A stretch of DNA of 64,000 nucleotides, taken from Endozoicomonas gorgoniicola (GTDB lineage Bacteria > Pseudomonadota > Gammaproteobacteria > Pseudomonadales > Endozoicomonadaceae). Every line of letters starts with the position of its first letter. Positions within the stretch are counted from its first letter, which is position 1. The DNA is taken from assembly GCF_025562715.2 (NCBI RefSeq), contig NZ_JAPFCC010000001.1, positions 5,356,001-5,420,000 of the forward strand. The letters run 5' to 3'. Of the stretch, positions 36,301 to 42,913 are shown in pieces. A program made the translations under genes and the position numbers. A model generated the notes under the pieces. The model was not told the origin of the DNA and ran no database searches. It saw only the letters and a list, made by a program, of their open reading frames with translations.

Positions 36301-36804
36301 GGCTTCTTCCAGCTCTTCTCTGGCACTGGCCAGCTGTTCCTGTTTTTTCTTTAGCTCTGCGGGACTGCTGACCGCAGAAAGTTCGGGCGCTTCCGGCAAT
36401 TGAAACTTTGAGAAATCATCCGCATGGCCATTGGCGTATTTCAGGTATGTCCAGGCACCCATGATATGGGCTTCTTTCAGCAACCACTGAGCATCGGTGG
36501 CTTTGATGTTGTCACCATGAGCAGCACGGTTGCCGTGGATTCGAATAGCATCCATTTTCATGGTGATCTGGCGGGGAATAATGCTTTGGAAGGTATCGTC
36601 GGTAATCAGGTCGTGGATACTGGCTCGATATCCCTGCTGAAGTCGCTCTTGCCGGTATAACCAGCGAACGGTTAACTCAAGAAAATTACGCAGTTTAACC
36701 AAACAGCTTTCGGGGTCGGTATGAACATATTTCTCTGCTAAAGCCCCGAGGTCTGACAGTTCAGGCCAGCGAGTGCGAAGCATTTCAAAATTAACCGACT
36801 TCAT
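33397..36804 (-). CDS. hsdR: Type I restriction endonuclease subunit HsdR (system 1)
   Basis: HsdR translocates DNA and cuts it at a distance. From ATG 36802-36804 it has 1135 residues. Order: DUF4145-like N domain (FLELTVRWLYRQ), a coiled coil (about 150-210), the PD-(D/E)XK nuclease with VAVIEAKR, then SF2 helicase with Walker A QATGTGKTRVAIALA, motif II ADESHRS, motif III GLTATP, motif VI QMIGRGTRLC, and an EcoEI-type C-terminal domain. It is the promoter-proximal gene of system 1 but is separated from hsdM by the toxin-antitoxin-like cassette and ISL3. Frame is intact. Confidence 0.93.
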   Translation of the reverse strand: MKSVNFEMLRTRWPELSDLGALAEKYVHTDPESCLVKLRNFLELTVRWLYRQERLQQGYRASIHDLITDDTFQSIIPRQITMKMDAIRIHGNRAAHGDNIKATDAQWLLKEAHIMGAWTYLKYANGHADDFSKFQLPEAPELSAVSSPAELKKKQEQLASAREELEEAQKREISILRDLQIAQEKADELEARFEESRKRGEQVASILDMNEAETRRRLIDSRLTSAGWHVGDDLEDTLQVTQEHPVKEQPTKTGDGFADYVLWDDKGQPVAVIEAKRTKVDAEKGRKQAQLYANWLEKEYGQRPVIFYTNGNDIFIWDDHPARNYPPRKLFGFYSPDSLRYLIQKRQTARPLESIPADADIAGRIYQLESIARVSERFSDRHRKALIVQATGTGKTRVAIALAKKLLDARWVKRVLFLCDRKELRKQARNAFNEFINDPIYVVGRTDKKYQDTSRIFIATYPGMMNIMDRDFDVGYFDLIIADESHRSIYNVYGDLFKYFDALQVGLTATPVDMIGHTTYGLFKCEGRIPTFEYSLETAVADGHLTPYEIITHTTQFLREGINQNNLSDDQIAELEEQGIDPNTLEFDAKAIDKAIYNRDTNRAIMRNLMENGLRDKDQQLPGKSIVFARNHRHAVLLASVFDEMYPQFAGQFCQVIDNYDPRAEQLIDDFKGGENSTNHQLTIAISVDMLDTGIDVPEVVNLVFAKPVKSKVKFWQMIGRGTRLCKNLYGPGNDKTKFRIFDHWGNFEYFEQEPPEGQVNQVKSLAQKRLEAWVELGRVAQKKFEQSALTVIAGQLREQVAALDERSIAVQEKWQTRDRLSSQKVMEQFAPQTQQQLLDEIGPLMQWLDVRGQGSALRFDMDIIAAQTALYTNKDKLRQCQLNVVQKLDRLPPHLAQVQQQGEVINNVRDPDWWQSASFTGLEHVRTRLRSIMHLMEGDITPPPEPPVQIDVREDEALYEVDRRESKIKSVDFKLYRQQVQGVLEPLFTTHPVLMKIRNGEPVEEKELDELAKLVLVQNPNVDIRVLKDFYPETAAGLDQILRTLIGMDSQAVAAQFAGFAARYNLSSQQIRFLDMLKNHIRDFGTVEMKQLFEQPFTRIHGEGITGVFTDMTQVMAIKEIVESFSVDIGNAKA

Positions 36805-37020
36805 GATGTGAGTGTCCCGTAGGCATGACAAATGTGGGACTATTGTTCTATTTATTTTTTAAGAGAATCAAGGCTGTAGAAACTCTATAAAAAGAGTATC
36901 AGAGTCGTATTCAAAACTATCGATCTAGCAGCGTCTTAAATAGATCAAATGCTGGAGTCAGCACTATCCGACACAGCCATTGTCTATTTTCCTTATCAGG
37001 GAGTGGAAACTAAATTTTCA
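36805..37020. other. Upstream region of hsdR, no gene seen
   Basis: About 216 AT-rich bases between hsdR and the DUF2442 3' fragment. It must hold the hsdR promoter (minus strand), but no clear -10/-35 pair stands out. No other structure seen. Confidence 0.4.
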
Positions 37021-37130
37021 TCAACCTATTGGTAAGGCTAAATCAGCAGGGTTCTCAATAATTTTCTCACTCAGGTCAATGTCCAGATCAGGCCAGTAAA
37101 AGTGACCATCAGCCAATTCTTCAACATTTA

Positions 37131-38460
37131 TCGAAACTAGCGGAAAACCCCGTACTTTTAGTGCGGGGATGGATAGCGAGCAGTCTGGAAGACTGCTTAT
37201 AGAAGATACTTGAAGATTTTACATTTTTTGATATAAACTTGTAAGCATGAATAAACGAGCTTTCAAATACAGATTTTACCCAACGCCTGAGCAGGAAACC
37301 TTGCTTGCTCAGACGTTTGGCTGTATTCGGTTCGTTTACAACCATATCCTTCGCTGGCGTACTGATGAGTACTACAACAATGGTTGTAGTATTAATTACA
37401 ATGCCGCCTCGAAGCAGCTTACAGAGCTGAAAAAGAACCCTGAGTACCAGTGGTTGAAAGATGTTTCTTCTGTACCTGTTCAGCAAGCACTACGACACCA
37501 GCAAACCGCCTTCAAAAACTTCTGGGAAGGTCGGGCGAAATACCCCACTTTCAAAAAGAGACACGCAAAGCAGAGTGCTACTTTTGCCGCTTCTGCTTTC
37601 AAGTACAAAGAAGGTCAGCTATTCATAGCTAAAAGCAAAGAGCCTTTGAATATCCGCTGGAGCAGAGAGCTATCGTCAGAGCCTTCCAGCATAACCATCA
37701 GCAAAGACAGAGCTGGACGCTACTTTGTATCCATGCTGTGCGAGTTTGAAGCTAAACCAATGCCTATTTCTAACAAGACAGTGGGCATTGATTTAGGCTT
37801 AAATGATCTGTTCGTCACTTCAGACGGCCAAAAATCCGGTAATCCAAGACACACCAAGCGCTACGAGCAAAAGCTCGCCTACCTTCAGCGTAAGCTGGTG
37901 AAAAAGCAGAAAAGCAGTAACAACCGAGCTAAAGCAAAGCTCAAGGTTGCCCGCCTTCATGCGAAAATAGCTGATTGCCGGATGGATGCTACTCATAAAG
38001 CATCCCGCAAACTAATTAACGAGAACCAAGTTGTTTGTGTAGAGTCCCTGAATGTGAAAGGCATGATCAAAAATCCAAAACTGGCAAAGCATATAGCTGA
38101 TGCGAACTGGGGTGAATTTGTACGGCAGTTGCAGTACAAAGCCGAGTGGGCAGAAAGGATTGTTGTTCAGATAGACCGATTCTTTCCCAGCTCCAAGCGT
38201 TGCTCCAGTTGCGGATTCATCCATGAAAGTTTGCCGTTGTCTATCCGTGAATGGAAATGCCCGAAGTGCAATACCCTTCACGACAGGGATATTAATGCGG
38301 CAATCAATATCAAAACCGCCGGGCTGGCGGGGTTGGCCTGTGGAGCGACTGGAACAGGGGTTGCAGCCTAGCTGCAATCTAGAGAAGGCGTGTCGAAGCA
38401 GGAAGCCTGTTTGGTGACGAACAGGAATCCCCGTCCTTCAGGGCGGGGAGGATGTCAAGA
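37131..38460 (+). mobile_element. IS200/IS605-type element carrying only tnpB (IS1341-like)
   Basis: 1330 bp from TCGAA (after target TTTA, 37127-37130) to GTCAAGA. Subterminal hairpins: left CCCCGTAC/GTGCGGGG (37148-37168), right CCCCGTCC/GGGCGGGG (38429-38448). No target duplication, as expected for this family. No Y1 transposase (tnpA) gene. Removal restores the DUF2442 frame exactly. A short relative lies at 18017-18317 with the same ends and TTTA target. Confidence 0.88.
37247..38371 (+). CDS. tnpB: RNA-guided nuclease TnpB (OrfB, IS605 family)
   Basis: TnpB is a Cas12-like nuclease that uses a guide RNA from the element's right end to cut empty target sites and so keep the element. The 374-residue product has the HTH/WED start (RAFKYRFYPTPEQETLLAQTFGCIR in parts), RuvC residues D182 (GIDLGLNDL), E266 (VCVESLNVKGM) and D349 (HDRDINAA), and a zinc finger CSSC/CPKC (319-341). 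All catalytic residues are present, so it is probably active. The guide would be the DNA next to the right end, beginning at 38461. Target-adjacent motif inferred as TTTA(T). Confidence 0.93.
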   Translation: MNKRAFKYRFYPTPEQETLLAQTFGCIRFVYNHILRWRTDEYYNNGCSINYNAASKQLTELKKNPEYQWLKDVSSVPVQQALRHQQTAFKNFWEGRAKYPTFKKRHAKQSATFAASAFKYKEGQLFIAKSKEPLNIRWSRELSSEPSSITISKDRAGRYFVSMLCEFEAKPMPISNKTVGIDLGLNDLFVTSDGQKSGNPRHTKRYEQKLAYLQRKLVKKQKSSNNRAKAKLKVARLHAKIADCRMDATHKASRKLINENQVVCVESLNVKGMIKNPKLAKHIADANWGEFVRQLQYKAEWAERIVVQIDRFFPSSKRCSSCGFIHESLPLSIREWKCPKCNTLHDRDINAAINIKTAGLAGLACGATGTGVAA

Positions 38461-38561
38461 TGGCACTCACTGGCTGGTCTTTGAACCATGGGAAATCAGC
38501 ATAGGGCAGAAACAGCTCTTTACCACTGCGGGGCAGAACCCATAAGCCGTGGCTCGAAATA

Positions 38562-38718
38562 TTAGTCACTTCCGTTTCGAAAGTGCTGGTTCCATGCATG
38601 GATGATGGCATGTTGGTTCTCCTTGATCAGTTGCTCAATCTCTTTGTTAGGTGTCTCTGTGCCATCTTCATTGTCTGCTATGCTCAGTACTCCATAATCA
38701 ACGTGAGTAGTTCCAATA
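38562..38718 (-). pseudogene. 3' remnant of a DUF4160 gene
   Basis: The minus-strand frame ending at 38562 reads KEIEQLIKENQHAIIHAWNQ before its stop, like the C-terminal helix of DUF4160 proteins, and its stop overlaps the DUF2442 start by about 50 bases. The conserved front half (PPHIHV and FWLEPEIELA) is missing here; a matching front fragment lies at 41915-42000. Confidence 0.55.
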
Positions 38719-39027
38719 ATGTCGGTAGAAGCAAGGTTAGAAAAACTGGAAACACAGCATAAACAACTTGATGCTAACCAACACAGCTTGGCTAAAGTCT
38801 GTGCGGATATAAAAACTATCGCACTTACTAACCAGCATGATATAGCAGGCTTAAAGGTTGACGTTGCTGGCGTTAAGTCTGATCTTGCAGCATTGACACA
38901 GGCTACCCTTGCTGGATTCAAACGCAATGATGAACAGCACGAAGAAACAAGACAAGAAATAGCTGAACTCAATAGACGTTTTGACCAGTTAGAACTTCTC
39001 ATTCGTCAATCTCTCCCCAGCAACTAA
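38719..39027 (+). CDS. Small coiled-coil protein, function unknown
   Basis: The 102-residue product is a continuous heptad-repeat coiled coil: LEKLETQHKQLDANQHSLAK, then LKVDVAGVKSDLAALTQATL and a final amphipathic helix with LNRRFDQLELLI. No cysteine-rich, membrane or DNA-binding motif. It lies in the small gap between the DUF4160 remnant and a group II intron. No ribosome site is obvious at its ATG, and the surrounding DNA is scrambled, so it may be the tail of a larger broken gene. Confidence 0.45.
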   Translation: MSVEARLEKLETQHKQLDANQHSLAKVCADIKTIALTNQHDIAGLKVDVAGVKSDLAALTQATLAGFKRNDEQHEETRQEIAELNRRFDQLELLIRQSLPSN

Positions 39028-39039
39028 CACGCCACCTAA

Positions 39040-40973
39040 ATCGGGTAGCCGGAGGTCTCTAACCTCCAGCCCCCACATCACACCGGCGTGCGGGTCCGCA
39101 CCGGGCGATTCACCGAGGGTGGTGAAACCTGATCCACAAGTCTTTCAGGGAAACAAGCCCGAGTTTACTGAGAAAACTGTCGTTTAATGCTAACTGTGCC
39201 GCATAGGTTTTGCTTAGCCGGTAATACCCTTTGCTACTGGCTGCAATCGAGGCGGCCTTGATGTGATCAACACCTAACCTGATCAAATTTCTGTAACGGG
39301 TTTTCGGCTTTCGCCATTGTTTGATAAAACAACAGCGAATCCGCCGACGTATCCATTGATCCAGTCGCGGTATAGGACTGTAATATTCGGTTATCCTGAA
39401 ATAACCCATCCAGCCCCGGATATATTCGGCCAGCTTCTTCAAGCGATATTCCATCGATACTCCCCAGCTTCGGCTGGTGAGTTTCAGGATTTTTCGCCTG
39501 AAGCGGTTCAGACTCTTCTCCGACCAGCGGATTCGCTTCCCTGTGAAGGTAAAACTCAGGAACTCAGCTTCGGTAGCTTTCACCACCTTGCTCTTTGTCG
39601 GGTTTATCCTCAGTTTCAGCTTGCGCTCAAGGTAACGTGTGATGCTTTCCATCACTCGCTCCCCGGCTCGCTGGCTGCCAACGAGGATCACAAAGTCATC
39701 GCAGTAGCGTGCGAAGCAATGCCCCCGGTACTCCAGTTCCTTGTCCAGGTCATCGAGAAGGACATTCGACAGCAGCGGTGAAAGTGGACCGCCTTGTGGC
39801 ATACCTACCCGGGTTGGGTAGCATTGCCCATCAACCATGACGCCAGCACGAAGGTAGCGGCCAATCAGCTTCAACAGACGCTTGTCGTGAATCTTTCGAG
39901 AGACTCTCGACATAAGAACATCATGGCTGACCGTATCAAAGAATTTACTCAGATCAACATCAACCGCCTGATGCAGCCCCTGCTTAATGTATCGATTAAC
40001 CTGTTGTACAGCGTCTTGTGCAGACCTTCCCGGTCTGTAACCGAAGCTGCTGGGAGAGAAGTCAGGATCAAAGATGGGTGATAATACCTGCACAATGGCC
40101 TGTTGTATCACTCGATCCATGACTGTCGGGATGCCCAGCAACCGTTCTCCACCATCGGGCTTTTCTATAACAGCCCGAAGGACGGGAGATGGTCTGTAAG
40201 TCCCATTGAGTAAGGCTTGGCGCGCTGAAGGCCAGTGCTGACGGGCAAAGTCAGGATAGGCTTTAATGGTGATCCCATCTATTCCGGGAGCCCCTTTGTT
40301 ACTTCTGACTTGTTTCCATGCTTTCAGCAAATTGGCAGGTTCCAGTGCGCAACTCAGTAGATCGTGGTTCAAAGCTGGTTAAAGATTCTTTCGCCAACTC
40401 CAGTGAGTCGCCGGACGGCTGCACTGTGTTGAGGGAATCAGTCTCCTCTTTTCGTCGGTGTTCAGTCCTTCGTTGACGACTTCCAATCGGATTAACGACT
40501 TCTGTCGAACAACTACTATGACGTCTGCTGACTTCTGTTCAATCACCACACAGAATTACTTCTGCAGGCGCTATTGGTGGTCATCGGGTTTGCTCGAACA
40601 GGGTGATGAACCCTGTCCGCCGAGCCTGTTGTAACCAGTGGCTGAGAACTGGGATTGACCAATCGCATGTTGAACAGACCTCCCCGGATAAGAGCATGAA
40701 CTTTCAGTACACAACCGCCGCATTTACCGTATCTCTCAAACCAGAGGGCTTTGTGATCCTTGGCTCACTCGCCCACGAGACTCGGCCTTGTATACGATTT
40801 CTGTCCGTCGGCTCGCACTTTTGCAGTCAGACTGCCTCCGCACAACCCCTCGTGAGATTGCACTTGCCTTAAGCTAGTGGTTATCATCGGTGGGCTTATT
40901 CGGCTCCAGATCCGATGCTGGTTTACCCACAGGGGACTTTCACCCCATAAGTTCATGCCCATGCCGGGCGTAC
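39040..40973 (-). mobile_element. Group II intron, copy A (minus strand)
   Basis: 1934 bp. Read on the minus strand it begins GTACGCCCGGCATGGGC, has about 600 bases of ribozyme domains, the RT gene in domain IV and ends with a domain V-like hairpin (CGCCCGGTGCGGACCCGCACGCCGG region) and CTACCCGAT. Same length and, where compared, same sequence as copy B at 42914-44847. Ends are set by where the two copies stop matching; both 3' flanks share TTAGGTG, so the 3' end is uncertain by a few bases. Confidence 0.85.
39110..40372 (-). CDS. ltrA: Group II intron reverse transcriptase/maturase (copy A)
   Basis: The 420-residue intron-encoded protein carries an RT domain (NKGAPGIDGITI, KPDGGERLLGIPTVMDRVIQQAI in parts, VDVDLSKFFDTVSHD, GMPQGGPLSPLLSNV, RYCDDFVIL) and the maturase X domain with the RGWMGYFRI motif. 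There is no HNH endonuclease domain at the C-terminus. It starts at TTG: the upstream in-frame codon is a stop. It supports splicing and retromobility of its intron. Identical in sequence to copy B. Confidence 0.93.
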   Translation of the reverse strand: MNHDLLSCALEPANLLKAWKQVRSNKGAPGIDGITIKAYPDFARQHWPSARQALLNGTYRPSPVLRAVIEKPDGGERLLGIPTVMDRVIQQAIVQVLSPIFDPDFSPSSFGYRPGRSAQDAVQQVNRYIKQGLHQAVDVDLSKFFDTVSHDVLMSRVSRKIHDKRLLKLIGRYLRAGVMVDGQCYPTRVGMPQGGPLSPLLSNVLLDDLDKELEYRGHCFARYCDDFVILVGSQRAGERVMESITRYLERKLKLRINPTKSKVVKATEAEFLSFTFTGKRIRWSEKSLNRFRRKILKLTSRSWGVSMEYRLKKLAEYIRGWMGYFRITEYYSPIPRLDQWIRRRIRCCFIKQWRKPKTRYRNLIRLGVDHIKAASIAASSKGYYRLSKTYAAQLALNDSFLSKLGLVSLKDLWIRFHHPR

Positions 40974-41050
40974 CAATAAAATCCAGTGGATTGCCTTCGG
41001 CAACCACTGATTTAAAGGGATCTGCCTGGCTGAATGGTAGTAATTTTTAG

Positions 41051-41906
41051 GGTAGTGGGGCAAACCTGTTATATTTCATGGATGTCAATGCCAAATTCGA
41101 TTTTGTTGATCAACAGGCCAATAACAATATCGTGCATTTGTTCTAACTTTGAAAAGCATATTGTCTTTCTGGCCAGACGCTTAATCCAAGTTCTAAAATT
41201 CAGGTTTTTACGTTCAATTTTCTGAGTATTTTCTTTTCCAATGATGTGTCTGCTTTCGTCGAGATTACGTTCATAGGCTCCCCAATCATCAGTATAAAAT
41301 TTCTTGATACCAAATGGTTCAAGAAGCTCTTTTAGTTTTTTGAAAACCTCATCCTTTCGTTTCCCAAAAACGTAAGCCAAAACAGTATTGGTCGCATGAT
41401 CAACTGCATGCCAAAGCCAACGCTGGTTACTTTTTTCAAACACATACGACCACTGTTCATCTATCTCAGACTCTTGGCAGGCACGGCCTACGTGAATCAC
41501 AGCACCCGTTCCAAGATCCATTTTCTGAATATTTGGATTAACTTGAACTAAGCCTTTCTCTTTTTTTTTAATGTGTTTATTACTGTTTTTTTATTAATTC
41601 CCAAAACCCTGCTTGTATCCCTGATGCCGCCACCATTAATTGCCATATCGACGACTTTTTCTTTAACGCCTGGCTCATAAGCTTTATACCGGTACTCAAG
41701 CATAAAGGACTTGGTTTCACATTCAGCATTACAGCAAAAGTAGCGAGGAACATTATGAACACTGTAACCAAAGCTTTTAACGTCATTACCGCCACATTTC
41801 GGGCAGTGAACTGGCGTGGAGCACATTTTCATATCGCACCATGACAAATACGGCATACGCCGTATTTTAGCAAACAACTACAAAATATCAGGTTTACCCC
41901 ACTACC
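41051..41906 (-). mobile_element. IS1-family insertion sequence
   Basis: 856 bp with terminal inverted repeats (GGTAGTGGGG-C/T-AAACCTG at both ends) and a perfect 8-bp target duplication ATTTTTAG at 41043-41050 and 41907-41914. Carries insA and insB in the IS1 arrangement. Inserted in a DUF4160 fragment. Confidence 0.93.
41069..41832 (-). CDS. insAB: IS1-type transposase InsA-InsB' made by frameshifting
   Basis: InsA begins near ATG 41830-41832 (MKMCSTPVHCPKCGG) with an IS1-type zinc finger and helix-turn-helix (GGGIRDTSRVLGINKKTVI), stopping at 41548. InsB is in the -1 frame with DDE residues (DEQWSYVFEK, YTDDWGAY, ERKNLNFRTWIKRLARKT in parts) and ends at 41069. The overlap holds nine A residues on the coding strand (TTAAAAAAAAAG), a slip site; a -1 shift yields the continuous product reading KKKEKGLVQVNPNIQKMDLG. 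This is normal for IS1, so it is not a broken gene. Confidence 0.88.
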
Positions 41907-41914
41907 ATTTTTAG

Positions 41915-42000
41915 CAATTTCGATCTCTGGCTCCATCCAGAATTTCGATTCACCATCGGCAGAGACTATATGGATGTGGGGTCTTTATTCTTCTCTTTAG
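41915..42000 (-). pseudogene. Front fragment of a DUF4160 gene
   Basis: The minus strand encodes PHIHIVSADGESKFWMEPEI and EIAKN up to the IS1 site, a match to the conserved core of DUF4160 proteins. Upstream, the preceding codons are in another frame (a one-base loss in the CCCC run) and soon meet a stop. Beyond IS1 the sequence no longer follows the family. It is a decayed partner of the DUF2442 gene. Confidence 0.7.
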
Positions 42001-42029
42001 TTCCAAAAAAGGGTTAGGCAAAGCATTCT

Positions 42030-42311
42030 TTAAAGCTGCCCGCCTGGCCTTGTCACTGGCTGGCCATTGGCATCAAAACAATTCTGAGCAGCACCGGGTA
42101 ATGCTTGAATCAGACGGTTCAGCATATCGGCATCATCTGCGAATACGGTCATCCATATACTCCATGGCTCCCTTGGTGCAGGAGAAGCCGTTTCAGCCTC
42201 AGTATCAGTTGGCAATTTAGAATTCAGGTCAATCACTTCACCTGGCTTAAGCGATAACCCACTGTTCGGGAATCGGGTTCCGATAAAGTAGTATCCTGTT
42301 TCTGGTGCCAA
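42030..42311 (-). pseudogene. Unidentified 93-codon fragment fused to the ATPase remnant
   Basis: Frame reads FPNSGLSLKPGEVIDLNSKL near the start and EPWSIWMTVFADDADMLNRL later. I recognise no family. Its 5' end overlaps the truncated ATPase in another frame, so its own start is doubtful and it is probably the tail of a gene joined here by deletion. It has no signal or membrane segment. Confidence 0.35.
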
Positions 42312-42799
42312 AGACGCCCTGTTCCGTAATAGCCCAGCACTGGCAGTAAAACCGGTTCTCCTTTCTCTACCCTGCCAGAAGCCTCGCCTCCAAACCCGGC
42401 AATATTATTAGCATTCTTTCGAATATTTCTGCCTGACCTGGAATTTAATTCCTTACTCCATGAAAGGGTGCCCGGTGTTGAGCTTTGGCTATCAATCAGC
42501 TCATCCAATGATGCAGTGCAGGCAACAGCAACACCTTCTTTCCACTGCGGTTCAAGGGTGATGGTACCCCCAAGAGCAACTCGTTTGAGTCGGATTTCAT
42601 TTTTCCGGATATGACGGGCTGTAACCGTTTTAAAATCCTGTAGATAGCAGCCCATCATTATGGACAACGCATCCAGAATGGCAGTTTTACCCGTGGCATT
42701 ATCGCCAATCAGGACGGTCACACGGGAATCCGCATTAAACCGAAACACCGAGTCTTCAAATTTGCGAAAGTTTTTGGGCCTTAGCTCATGTATCTTCAT
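42233..42799 (-). pseudogene. Truncated AAA ATPase (SMC/OLD-like N-terminal part)
   Basis: From ATG 42797-42799 (behind AGGTGA) the product has 188 residues: KIHELRPKNFRKFEDSVFRF, Walker A IGDNATGKTAIL, and a middle ending LPVLGYYGTGRLW...SRTVGY, the pattern of predicted AAA_23-type ATPases that often act in defence or toxin modules. The frame then reaches a stop; signature LSGGQ-like and Walker B parts are missing, so it cannot be an active ATPase. It lies between the two inverted introns and right beside copy B. Confidence 0.7.
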
Positions 42800-42913
42800 A
42801 CATTCACCTGAACCAGTGAAACCCTTGACAGACAAAGGCTCTGGAGAAACCAGAGCCATTCATCATAACGCCTTTATCAGCCGCCGCTGGAAGCGGTCGG
42901 CTGGATGAAATTG

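Larger units (their letters stand above)
37021..38611 (-). pseudogene. DUF2442 gene interrupted by the TnpB element
   Basis: Two minus-strand pieces flank the element. The 5' piece starts at ATG 38609-38611 behind GGAGA and encodes MPSSMHGTSTFETEVTNISS, HGLWVLPRSGKELFLPYADF and PWFKDQPVSA up to about 38462. The 3' piece (37131 down to stop TGA at 37021-37023) gives INVEELADGHFYWPDLDIDL and SEKIIENPADLALPIG. Joined at the element ends they make one in-frame DUF2442 protein of about 95 residues. DUF2442 genes usually follow a DUF4160 gene, whose 3' end overlaps the start here. Confidence 0.85.

Noticed and set aside
39110..40372. Treating the intron RTs as retron or DRT enzymes
   Set aside because: They carry the maturase X domain, sit in a ribozyme-like 1934-bp unit and occur in two copies, so they are group II intron proteins.
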